Assembly: GCF_005145025.1 (NCBI RefSeq)
Contig: NZ_CP039697.1
Span: forward strand, 310,001 to 374,000
DNA: 64,000 nucleotides
Reading direction: 5' to 3'
Source of the DNA: Novosphingobium sp. EMRT-2
GTDB lineage: Bacteria > Pseudomonadota > Alphaproteobacteria > Sphingomonadales > Sphingomonadaceae
Shown: positions 52,242-60,487 of the stretch, in pieces
Numbering within the stretch: the first letter of the stretch is position 1
How the letters are laid out: each line of letters opens with the position of its first letter
Notes under the pieces: generated by a model
The model's input: only the letters and a program-made list of their open reading frames with translations
Database searches by the model: none
What the model was told of the DNA's origin: nothing
Translations under genes and position numbers: made by a program

Positions 52242-53432
52242 TCAGGCAAACGGTTCGTCGATTGCCCGCGAAGGCTCGGTAAACCAGCGCGCGCCGTGAT
52301 CGGTGACGTGGAAATGATCCTCCAGCCGCACCCCGAACCGGCCCGGCACCACGATCATCGGCTCGTTGGAAAAGCACATGCCGGGCTGAAGCAGCGTCTC
52401 GTCTCCGCGCACGAGATAGGGCGCTTCGTGGACCGACAGGCCGATGCCGTGGCCGGTGCGATGCGGCAGGCCGGGCAGGCGGTAGTCTGGACCCAGTCCG
52501 TGCCGTTCCAGCACCGCCCGCGCCGCCGCGTCGATCGCGGCGCAGGGTACGCCGGGGCGGACGGCATCGAACGCCGCGCGCTGTGCCTCCGCCTCGATGT
52601 CCCAGATCCGGCGCTGCTCGTCATCCGCCTTGCCGAAGACGTAACTGCGGGTGATGTCGGAATTGTAGCCTTCCACCGCGCAGCCGGTGTCGATCAGCAC
52701 CATGTCGCCTTCGCGCAGCTCGTCGTCCTGCGGCAATCCGTGCGGGAAGGCGGTGGAAGCGCCGAACTGGACGATGCAGAACGTGCTGCCGGCACTGCCG
52801 ATCGCCTTGTGCGCGGCATCGATGAACCCGCGCACGGCGCTGGCGCGGATACCGGGTGCGAGAACACGGGCCGCGCGGCGCTGGACCTCCAGCGTCATCC
52901 GCTTGGCTTGCCGCATCAACGCGAGTTCCGCGTCGGACTTGATCGCCCTACACCCATCGATGATCGGCGTAGCATCCATGATCGATGCCGAGGGCGCGGC
53001 CAGCCTGATCCGCTCCGCCATGCCGAACGGCAGCGCCGGATCGATCGCCAACCGCTTGGCCCCGGCTTCGCGCAGGATCGCGGCGACCAGCGCGGAAGGG
53101 CTTTCGTGCTCCTCCCACAACCGCAGATCGACATCCATGGACAGGATCGCCTCAAGGGAACCCCGCTCAAACGCCGGACAGACGATGTAGGGCTTGCCGC
53201 GCGGCGTCAGCACCATCGCCACCAGCCGCTCGATCATGCCCCACCCGATTCCGGTGAAGTAGGAGAGGCTGAGCCCTGCTCCCACCAGCAGCGCATCCGC
53301 CCCGGCAACGACCATGGCCGCGCGGGCACGCTCGATCCGGGCCTGCCGCTCCGCCAGCGCGATCGCGGGCGCGCGATCCGCCCACGGCCGGATCGCGGCC
53401 AGTTCGGCGGCGATGGTTGAACCGCCGATCAT
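52242..53432 (-). CDS. M24-family aminopeptidase (Xaa-Pro dipeptidase/creatinase fold)
   Basis: A 396-aa pita-bread-fold protein. All five metal ligands are present: Asp in VLIDTGC, Asp in YNSDITRS, His in HRTGHGIG, Glu in FSNEPMI and Glu in GVRLEDHF. This favours a metallopeptidase over creatinase, which lacks them. The ATG overlaps the hydantoinase B stop (ATGA). It would hydrolyse dipeptide-like or N-acyl products of ring opening. Confidence 0.9.
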   Translation of the reverse strand: MIGGSTIAAELAAIRPWADRAPAIALAERQARIERARAAMVVAGADALLVGAGLSLSYFTGIGWGMIERLVAMVLTPRGKPYIVCPAFERGSLEAILSMDVDLRLWEEHESPSALVAAILREAGAKRLAIDPALPFGMAERIRLAAPSASIMDATPIIDGCRAIKSDAELALMRQAKRMTLEVQRRAARVLAPGIRASAVRGFIDAAHKAIGSAGSTFCIVQFGASTAFPHGLPQDDELREGDMVLIDTGCAVEGYNSDITRSYVFGKADDEQRRIWDIEAEAQRAAFDAVRPGVPCAAIDAAARAVLERHGLGPDYRLPGLPHRTGHGIGLSVHEAPYLVRGDETLLQPGMCFSNEPMIVVPGRFGVRLEDHFHVTDHGARWFTEPSRAIDEPFA

Positions 53433-55105
53433 GCCGCCGGATCGAACCCGTAATCGCGCCGCGCCTGCTCCGGCGTGACGTAGCCATCGCGCAGGTCTGC
53501 CAGCAGGCGGGATCGATCGCGTTTCATGGGATCACCATAGCCCCCGCCCGTCGCGCTGACGAGCCGGAAGGTCTCCCCTTCCACGGCCCGCGCGCCGGTG
53601 ACCATAGAATAGGTCTCCACCGAGCCATCGCGGCGCAGGATTTCGGCACGGTTGGTGGAGCCTTCGCCACCGCCGGCCAGCCCCCAGGGGCGCGATGTGG
53701 TGCGCGTGGCGGAATAGGTGAGAAACGCTTCCTTCGCCGTCACGCGATAATCCAGCACCACGCCCTTGCCGCCGCGATACTCGCCCGCGCCGCCGTCCTC
53801 GGCGTGCAAGGCATACTGGTCGATCTCGAAGCCATAACGGCTTTCGGCCAGTTCGATGGGGATGTTGAACGTTTCGCCGTTCGCCGCGCAGAACTGGCCT
53901 GCGTCGCCATCATGATCGATGCCCGCGCCCCAGCCGCCCACCAGCGGCTCGCCCATCACGAACAGGTCTTCCGTCCCCGGCAGCAGTCCGGAAATGAACG
54001 TGGCGCCCACAGTGCGCTGGTGACCCACCGGCAGCTTGTGCGGCATCAGCGGGGCCAGCGCCTTCCACATGACCTCGATCGCGCCCAGCAGCGATTCATA
54101 GTAGATGGAAACCGGCGCCGGGCTTTTCGCGGACAGGATCGTGCCTTCCGGGCAGATCACCTCCAGCGCGCGGAAACAGCCGCCGTTTGCCGGAATCTCG
54201 GTATTGGTGACCGCCTTGAACGTGCAGCGCACCCCGGTGATGAGGCCGGCGTAGGACAGGTTGATCGGCCCCGGCGCCTGGCCGCTGGTGCCGGTGAAAT
54301 CGGCGACCATCCGGTCGTCGGTGATCGTCACCTTCACCTTGATGACGAACGGGCCATTGCCGTGCCCGTCCTCTTCCACCACGTCCTCGGCGGTGAACAC
54401 GCCCTTGGGCAGCTTCTTCAGCTCCTCGCGCGTCATGCGCTCGCCATAATCGAGCAGCGAATCCATCGCCGCGAGCAGATCGTCGCCCCCGTATTTCGCG
54501 GCGAGTTCGACGATCCGCCGCCCACCCACGCGGCAGGCGGCGACGCCCGCGTGCATGTCGCCGATGGTGCTGTCGGGCAGGCGGACGTTGGTGCGGATCA
54601 TCTCGACCAGCGCCTCGTTCATGCGGCCTTCGTCGAACAGCTTGAGGAAGCGCAAGTGCAGCCCTTCCTGGAAGATGTCGGTCGATGCGGTGGTCGCGCT
54701 GCCGGGATAAGTGCCCCCCACTTCGGTCCAGTGCGCCTTGTTGACGGTCCAGGCGATCAGCCGGCCATCGACGAAGACCGGATAGAGGATCACCACGTCC
54801 GACAGGTGCGTGCCCCCGCCTTCGTAGGGCGAATTGGTGACGAAGATGTCGCCCGGCCTGATCCGGTCGAGCGGCCAGTGCTCCAGCGTACTCTGCACGG
54901 CGGTATCGAGCGTGGCGAGGAAGCCGGTCACGCCGTTGCCCTGCGCCAGCAGGTTGCCGCGCGCGTCGGTCGCACCCACGGCGAAGTCCGTCGTCTCGTA
55001 GATGATCGGGCTCATCGAGGTGCGGATCATCGCGTTGAACATCTCGTCGCCCAAAGCCACGAGCGCGTCCTTGATGATTTCCTGGGTGAAGGGATCAGTG
55101 CTCAC
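53429..55105 (-). CDS. Hydantoinase/oxoprolinase B subunit
   Basis: A 558-aa HyuB (MSTDPFTQEIIKDALVALGDEMFNAMIRTSMSPIIYETTDFAVGATDARGNLLAQGNG). The GDIFVTNSPYEGGGTHLSD metal-binding region is near residue 105. It overlaps the A subunit stop by 4 bp. The A and B subunits together form the ATP-dependent hydrolase known from N-methylhydantoinase, acetophenone carboxylase and caprolactamase. Confidence 0.92.
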   Translation of the reverse strand: MSTDPFTQEIIKDALVALGDEMFNAMIRTSMSPIIYETTDFAVGATDARGNLLAQGNGVTGFLATLDTAVQSTLEHWPLDRIRPGDIFVTNSPYEGGGTHLSDVVILYPVFVDGRLIAWTVNKAHWTEVGGTYPGSATTASTDIFQEGLHLRFLKLFDEGRMNEALVEMIRTNVRLPDSTIGDMHAGVAACRVGGRRIVELAAKYGGDDLLAAMDSLLDYGERMTREELKKLPKGVFTAEDVVEEDGHGNGPFVIKVKVTITDDRMVADFTGTSGQAPGPINLSYAGLITGVRCTFKAVTNTEIPANGGCFRALEVICPEGTILSAKSPAPVSIYYESLLGAIEVMWKALAPLMPHKLPVGHQRTVGATFISGLLPGTEDLFVMGEPLVGGWGAGIDHDGDAGQFCAANGETFNIPIELAESRYGFEIDQYALHAEDGGAGEYRGGKGVVLDYRVTAKEAFLTYSATRTTSRPWGLAGGGEGSTNRAEILRRDGSVETYSMVTGARAVEGETFRLVSATGGGYGDPMKRDRSRLLADLRDGYVTPEQARRDYGFDPAA

Positions 55106-57174
55106 GGGCGCGCTCCTTCGGGCTGGGGAAGATGGACATGGTAGTTGCCAAGGCGATCGACTTCGGCGCGCGCGCCCGGCGGCAGCGGCAGGGTAACGGC
55201 CGGCTCCTGGATCACCGCCGGGCCGGACAGCGCCATCCCCGGCTCCAGCCGCAGCCCGTCATAGATCGTCGCGTCATGAACGCCATGCGTGTCGAAATCG
55301 ACGCGCCGCGTGCCCTTGACCGCGTCCGCCAGGGTCAGACCGGTCACCGCCCGCTCGGCAAGGTCGGGCTTGTCGACCGGCAGGGTGGCGACAAGATGGA
55401 AGTTGACGAGCTGCACCGCCGCGTCGAGCCGGTAGGTAAAGCGCTTCTCGTGCGCCTCGTGGAACGCGGCGATCGCGGCTTCCACCGGTGCATCGCCATC
55501 GAGCGGGAAGGCTATGCCGACGGTATGTTCCTGCCCCACATAGCGCAGGTCCGCCCGGTATTCGAACAGCGGCGCGCGATCGCCCGCTTCGCCGGCGAAA
55601 TCGCGCAGCGCCTCCGCCTCGATTTCGGCGAAGATGGCGCGCACGGCGTCGATGCTGCGGGGCGCGAGCGGAGTCAGCCGGGTGCGGATGTAGTCGCGCC
55701 GCAAGTCGGTCAGCAGCATCCCCCAGGCCGAGAACACGGAGGAGTTCACCGGGATGATCACGCGCGGCACCTTGAGCTCTTCGGCCAGCGCCACCGCGTG
55801 CATCGCCCCGCCGCCGCCGAAAGCCATCAGCGCGAAATCGCGTGGATCGTAGCCCTTGTTGGTGGAAACCAGGCGCAGCGCGGTGGTCATGTTGGCGTTG
55901 GCGATGCGGATCACCCCGCGCGCCAGTTCCGCGCGGCTGAGCCCGAGCTGGTCGCACAGCGGCGCGAAGGCGGCATCCACCGCCTGCCAGTCCGGTTCCA
56001 CCTCCCCGCCGACGAAGCTGGCCGAATCGATGCGGCCCAGCAGGAGATTGGCGTCGGTCGTGGTCGGACGGGTGCCGCCGCGCCCGTAGGCTGCCGGCCC
56101 CGGGCGCGCGCCGGCCGATTGCGGCCCGACATGGAGCTTGCCGCCGGCATCGACCCACGCGATGGACCCGCCGCCGTTGCCGATCTCGACGATTTCGGAA
56201 ACGGGCGTCTGCACCGGATAGCCGGGCGACTTGCCGTCGCGCTCGATGTAGTAGTCGGTCGAGACCTTGATCTGACCGCCCTCGATCAGCGTGCATTTGG
56301 CCGTGGTGCCGCCGATGTCGAGCACGATCAGGTTCGGCTCGCCGATCGCCCGGCCGACATGGGCGGCGGCGTAGATGCCGCTGGCAGGGCCGGATTCGAC
56401 CATGGTGATCGGGTTCGCCTTGGCCGCGGCGGCGGTGGCGATGCCGCCGTTGGACTGCATCATGTAAGGCTTCTGGGCAAAGCCGCCGTCGGCCAGCCGC
56501 TGTTCCAGCCGCTCGATATAGCGCCGTGCGATCGGCGAGACATAGGCGGACAGGACCGTGGTGTTGGTCCTTTCATATTCGCGCCATTCGCGGCTCACCT
56601 CGTGGCTCGCCAGCACGGCCACGCCGGGCCAGGCCGCGCGGATCGCCTTCACCGTGCGGCGTTCGTTTTCGGGATTCACATAGGCGTGGAGAAAGGCCAC
56701 CGCGATCGCCTCGACGCCTTCCGCCCGAAAGAAATCGAGCAGCGCGGGCAACGGCGCGAGGTCGACCGGCTTGACCAGATCGCCCCGGAAATTGCTGCGT
56801 TCCACCAGTTCGGCTCGCAGGTAGCGGTCCACGAACGGCCGGGGCTTGCGGAAGTTGAAGTTGAACAGGTCCGGCCGGTTGCCCCGCGCGATCTCGATCA
56901 CGTCGCGGAAGCCCGCCGTGGTGATCAGCGCGGTCTTCACGCCCTTGCGCTCGGTCAGCGCATTGATCACGACGGTGGAGCCGTGAGCGAAGAAATCGAG
57001 CGCGGCGGGGGAAAGGCCTGCCTTGGCCATGGCGTTCATCACGCCCTGTTCGAATTCGGGCGGGGTTGTGTCCGCCTTGGCCACCTGCACCGCTCCCGGG
57101 CGGCCGGTCTCGGGATCGACGGGATAATAGACCAGGTCGGTGAAGGTGCCGCCGACATCGCTTGCTGCACGCAC
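55102..57174 (-). CDS. Hydantoinase/oxoprolinase A subunit (HyuA, long form)
   Basis: A 690-aa HyuA. The ATP-binding fold is marked by VGGTFTDLVYY at the start, LIVLDIGGTTAKCTLIEGG near residue 280 and FGGGGAMHAVALAEEL near 450. It starts 67 bp after the racemase and overlaps HyuB by 4 bp. The complete A+B pair distinguishes this cluster from the left one, where the A subunit is shorter and paired with DUF917. Confidence 0.92.
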   Translation of the reverse strand: MRAASDVGGTFTDLVYYPVDPETGRPGAVQVAKADTTPPEFEQGVMNAMAKAGLSPAALDFFAHGSTVVINALTERKGVKTALITTAGFRDVIEIARGNRPDLFNFNFRKPRPFVDRYLRAELVERSNFRGDLVKPVDLAPLPALLDFFRAEGVEAIAVAFLHAYVNPENERRTVKAIRAAWPGVAVLASHEVSREWREYERTNTTVLSAYVSPIARRYIERLEQRLADGGFAQKPYMMQSNGGIATAAAAKANPITMVESGPASGIYAAAHVGRAIGEPNLIVLDIGGTTAKCTLIEGGQIKVSTDYYIERDGKSPGYPVQTPVSEIVEIGNGGGSIAWVDAGGKLHVGPQSAGARPGPAAYGRGGTRPTTTDANLLLGRIDSASFVGGEVEPDWQAVDAAFAPLCDQLGLSRAELARGVIRIANANMTTALRLVSTNKGYDPRDFALMAFGGGGAMHAVALAEELKVPRVIIPVNSSVFSAWGMLLTDLRRDYIRTRLTPLAPRSIDAVRAIFAEIEAEALRDFAGEAGDRAPLFEYRADLRYVGQEHTVGIAFPLDGDAPVEAAIAAFHEAHEKRFTYRLDAAVQLVNFHLVATLPVDKPDLAERAVTGLTLADAVKGTRRVDFDTHGVHDATIYDGLRLEPGMALSGPAVIQEPAVTLPLPPGARAEVDRLGNYHVHLPQPEGARP

Positions 57175-57241
57175 AGGAAGTTCTCCGGTTGGGCCTGTGG
57201 CCAGGCCCCGGTGGGAAGGGATCAGGGAAAGTGCGGCGCGG

Positions 57242-58081
57242 TCAGGCGCGGGGCACGATCACGGTGTTGCCGATCGGCGGCGGCCCGGCGAACAGGCCGC
57301 TCGCCGCCAGCCGTTCCTCGCCGGGTGGGGCCATGCTGTAGAGCCGGCTCGGCTTCCATCCGAACTGCACCTTGGCGAGCGCCGCAGCTTCGGTCGCCTT
57401 GTAGCAGGCATAGACGGCATCGACGATCGGGATGCCGAACTCCCGCTGCAACTGCGCATAGAAACCGAACTCGATGGTGCAGCCCAGGATCACCGCTTCG
57501 GCCTTGTCGATCTCCACCGCCTCGCGCACCGCGCGGCGGATGGCGTCCTCGGTGGCGGCCGTATTCTGCTGGAATTCATCGACGTGGCGGCCGATCGTGC
57601 GGAACGAGGCCAGCCGGTCATGATAGCCGTAGTGGCGGATGCGATCTTCCATCTGCACCTTCCACTTCTCGACGCCGATCACGACCGAGAAGCGGTTGGC
57701 GAGGTTGGACACGATCTGGAGCGCCGACTGGCACGGCGCGCAGACCACGGCATCGCCGGAAATCTCGCGCGCCTCGTCCAGCGCGGTGTCGTAGAAGCAA
57801 CCGATGGCATAGCCATCGAAGCCATGGGTCGCGGCATAGCGCGCGATCGCCGTCACCGGAAACCAGATGCGGCTTTCGAACACCCGCCATTCCAGGTTGG
57901 TCAGCGCGACCGGCTCGGGAATGGCGAGCGAAACGACATGGACTTCGGCATTGGGCAGTTTGACGCGGCCGATCAGGTCGGCGATCGGCGCGTCATAGCC
58001 CGGCTGGTTGATCGGATTGACCCAGAGGATCCTGAGCGGCGCCGTGGCCGGCGCCTCGCGGTGATGGGCGATCGCGGTCAT
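57242..58081 (-). CDS. Asp/Glu/hydantoin racemase family protein
   Basis: A 279-aa protein. The ATG at 58081 is chosen over 58189, which lies inside the TonB gene. Both catalytic cysteines are present: Cys95 in IGCFYDTALDEA and Cys201 in LGCTIEFG. The first motif lacks the usual DPG and the protein is about 30 aa longer than 48201-48950, so substrate preference likely differs. It begins 10 bp after the receptor stop. Confidence 0.86.
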   Translation of the reverse strand: MTAIAHHREAPATAPLRILWVNPINQPGYDAPIADLIGRVKLPNAEVHVVSLAIPEPVALTNLEWRVFESRIWFPVTAIARYAATHGFDGYAIGCFYDTALDEAREISGDAVVCAPCQSALQIVSNLANRFSVVIGVEKWKVQMEDRIRHYGYHDRLASFRTIGRHVDEFQQNTAATEDAIRRAVREAVEIDKAEAVILGCTIEFGFYAQLQREFGIPIVDAVYACYKATEAAALAKVQFGWKPSRLYSMAPPGEERLAASGLFAGPPPIGNTVIVPRA

Positions 58082-58091
58082 GTCCTCTCCC

Positions 58092-60341
58092 TCAGAAGCT
58101 CGTCCGCAGCTCGAAGCCCCAGGTGCGCGGCGAAGCCGGCTGGACGAAGCCCCCGCTGACGAACTCGGCGTTGTACTTCTTGTCGCCAAGGTTGCGGACG
58201 AACCCGGTCAGACTCCACTTGCCGCTGGCGTCCTCCAGCCCGGCATGAAGGTTGACGAGCTGGAAGGAAGACCGCGCCGTGGCGTTTTCCGGGTCCCAGT
58301 ACTGCTTGCCGTGGTGTTCCATCTCGCCCCGCGCGAAGACGTTGAGGCCATCGGACACCGGGAAGCGGTATTGCGCGCCGATCGATCCGCTGTCGCGCGG
58401 GATATAGGGTGCCCAGTTGCCGACATCGGCGGGATTGAACGTGAACTTCTTGATCCGGCTGTGGGTGTATCCGTAGTTGGCGTAGAGGTCCAAGCCCTTG
58501 ACCGGGGTGAAGGCCACCTCGATTTCCCCGCCGTAGAGATCGACCTTGTCGACGTTGACGAGGATCTGCGCGCCCACCGCGCCCACGAACACGAAGTAGA
58601 ACGGATTCTTGTCGGCGGTGTAGAACGCGGTGCCGTTGATGCGCAGGCGGCCGCCGAGCAGCGTCGCCTTGAAGCCGGCCTCGGTCGTTTCCGCGCTTTC
58701 CTGCCGGGCAAGATCGAAAGCGCCGGGGAGGTTGGCGGCGGAGGCGGCGCCCGCCTGGTTGAACTGGCCCGACCGGAAACCGATGCCCCAGTCCGCGAAC
58801 AGCGTGAGGTCCGGGCTGGCCTTGTAGTTCAGCGTGACCTTTGGTTGCGCCTTGCTGAAGTTGGCGACGCGCGAGCAGGCAGTGGTGGCCGCCACCGTGC
58901 AGCCGGCGGGAACGCCCGCGCTGCTCAGCGGATCGATCATCTGGTGGCGATGATCGTGATCGTAGCGGAACGCGACGGCGGCTTCGAGCTTGTCGGTGAG
59001 GTCATAGGCAACGTTGCCGTAGAAGGCATAGGCGGTGTTGCGGTTGTTATCAGCGAGGAACGACAGCGTGGGGTTGATCGGATTGCTGTACTGCGGCGCC
59101 TTGTAGATGCTGACGATGCCCTGCCCGTTGTCCTGCCCCGTCGTGGTCGAGATGAACCGGCGGGTGCCGAGGATGTAGGCACCGATCATCCAGCGGAAGC
59201 GGCCGCCATCGGGCGATGCGATGCGCAGGTCGTTCTGCCAGGCCTTGACGGTTTCGTACTGCGTCTGCGTGCCGTCGGTGCCGAACACGTTGCGGCTGGC
59301 GGTGTAGGGGAACTGATCGCCTTCGAGGTATTCCTTGATGTTGATGTAGGAGAGGACATTGGTGATCGTGCCCCAGTCCGCCTTGTTCTCCAGCTTCAGC
59401 GAAACATCCGTCAGCTCGCGGAAATTGCGGCCCCGGTTGTTGGCGCAGAACCGGCGGCTGACGCGGTCGGCATCGGGCGCGGGACCACCGAAGGGATTGG
59501 CCGGATCGAGGAAGCACGAGGTATCTGAGGCGAACTTGGCGCCCTGATACTGGAACTGATCGCCGATCGCGTTGGTATGGCTGTAGCTCGCGCGCAGGTC
59601 AGCGGTCAGCGTATCGGTCAGGAACGCTTTCAACTGGCCGCGCACGTTGCGATCATGCACCCAGTCGACCGTCTGGTTGAGATGGTCGTTGCGCAGCAGG
59701 CCGCCGAAGTTGCGCGCGCTGCCGGCCAGGCGGAACAGCAGCTTGTCCTTGACGATCGGCCCGCTGACCGAGACCTCGCCGCGATAGTCGTTGCCGTTGC
59801 CGGCGGAAACCTGCGCGTCGAGATGGAAATCGTTGGTCGGCTGCTTGGTGGTGACGATGATCGCGCCACCGATCGCGTTGCGCCCGTAGAGCGCCCCTTG
59901 CGGGCCGCGCAGCACTTCGATCTGCTTCACGTCGAACAGGTCGCTGGTGAACTGGCGCGCGGAAATCTGCTGGATACCGTCGGTCACCACCGCGATCGGG
60001 CTTTCGCCGTTGCGGACCTGCGAAATGCCGCGAATGGTCACGAACGAATTGCCCGCGCTCTGCGACTGGACGATCGAGATATTGGGCGTGATGCCGATGA
60101 AGTCCGCCACGCCCTTCACCCGTGCATCCTCCAGCGCCTGGCTGGAAAAAGCGGTGACGGACAGCGGAGCCTGCTGCAGCGCTTCCAGGCGGCCGCGCCC
60201 GATCACGACGATCTGGCTGGGATCGGCAGGCGCGGCAGTCGCCTCTTCCGCCGGCGGTTGCTGCGCGTGCGCCACGCCGGCGGCGGACAGGACGAGCGCC
60301 GAGGCGCAGGCGGACAGGCGTATCGTGCTACGAACGGACAT
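58092..60341 (-). CDS. TonB-dependent outer-membrane receptor
   Basis: A 749-aa receptor. The signal peptide is MSVRSTIRLSACASALVLSAAGVAHAQ. Further landmarks are SQIVVIGRGRLEA, plug IEVLRGPQGALYGRNAIGG and the barrel end TWGFELRTSF. It is the first gene of the racemase-HyuA-HyuB-peptidase-lyase transcript. Its upstream region carries the palindromic GTAGCTAC shared with the receptor at 13652. Confidence 0.93.
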   Translation of the reverse strand: MSVRSTIRLSACASALVLSAAGVAHAQQPPAEEATAAPADPSQIVVIGRGRLEALQQAPLSVTAFSSQALEDARVKGVADFIGITPNISIVQSQSAGNSFVTIRGISQVRNGESPIAVVTDGIQQISARQFTSDLFDVKQIEVLRGPQGALYGRNAIGGAIIVTTKQPTNDFHLDAQVSAGNGNDYRGEVSVSGPIVKDKLLFRLAGSARNFGGLLRNDHLNQTVDWVHDRNVRGQLKAFLTDTLTADLRASYSHTNAIGDQFQYQGAKFASDTSCFLDPANPFGGPAPDADRVSRRFCANNRGRNFRELTDVSLKLENKADWGTITNVLSYINIKEYLEGDQFPYTASRNVFGTDGTQTQYETVKAWQNDLRIASPDGGRFRWMIGAYILGTRRFISTTTGQDNGQGIVSIYKAPQYSNPINPTLSFLADNNRNTAYAFYGNVAYDLTDKLEAAVAFRYDHDHRHQMIDPLSSAGVPAGCTVAATTACSRVANFSKAQPKVTLNYKASPDLTLFADWGIGFRSGQFNQAGAASAANLPGAFDLARQESAETTEAGFKATLLGGRLRINGTAFYTADKNPFYFVFVGAVGAQILVNVDKVDLYGGEIEVAFTPVKGLDLYANYGYTHSRIKKFTFNPADVGNWAPYIPRDSGSIGAQYRFPVSDGLNVFARGEMEHHGKQYWDPENATARSSFQLVNLHAGLEDASGKWSLTGFVRNLGDKKYNAEFVSGGFVQPASPRTWGFELRTSF

Positions 60342-60419
60342 TGGACCCCCCTTGGTCGGATTTGTGTCTCTTCCGGCAAGGTCCGTCATCGGGCGGTCAC
60401 GAACAAGCTGCCCCGGAGA

Positions 60420-60429
60420 GTAGCTACCC
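60420..60429 (-). promoter_or_regulatory. GGGTAGCTAC element upstream of TonB receptor
   Basis: On the minus strand the 10-mer GGGTAGCTAC, which includes the palindrome GTAGCTAC, lies about 80 bp before the receptor ATG. The identical 10-mer is at 13601-13610, 42 bp before the receptor gene at 13652. Confidence 0.4.
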
Positions 60430-60447
60430 ATCGGTGGAGGCGGCGGC

Positions 60448-60471
60448 GGACCTACCCGAACGGGGAGGTCC
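60448..60471 (-). terminator. Hairpin after the MalT-like regulator gene
   Basis: Arms GGACCT/AGGTCC continue inward as CCCG/CGGG after one mismatch, with flanking GCC repeats that lengthen the stem. It starts 17 bp after the regulator stop and has no T-run, so terminator function is probable but not certain. Confidence 0.5.
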
Positions 60472-60487
60472 GGCGGCGGGCGGAGAG

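Noticed and set aside
52242..53432. Creatinase assignment for the M24 protein
   Set aside because: All five metal ligands are present, which fits metallopeptidases; creatinase has lost them.
55132..57963. Long plus-strand open frame opposite hydantoinase A and racemase
   Set aside because: It is antisense to two clear family members; its composition is typical of a GC-rich shadow frame and it has no recognisable motif.
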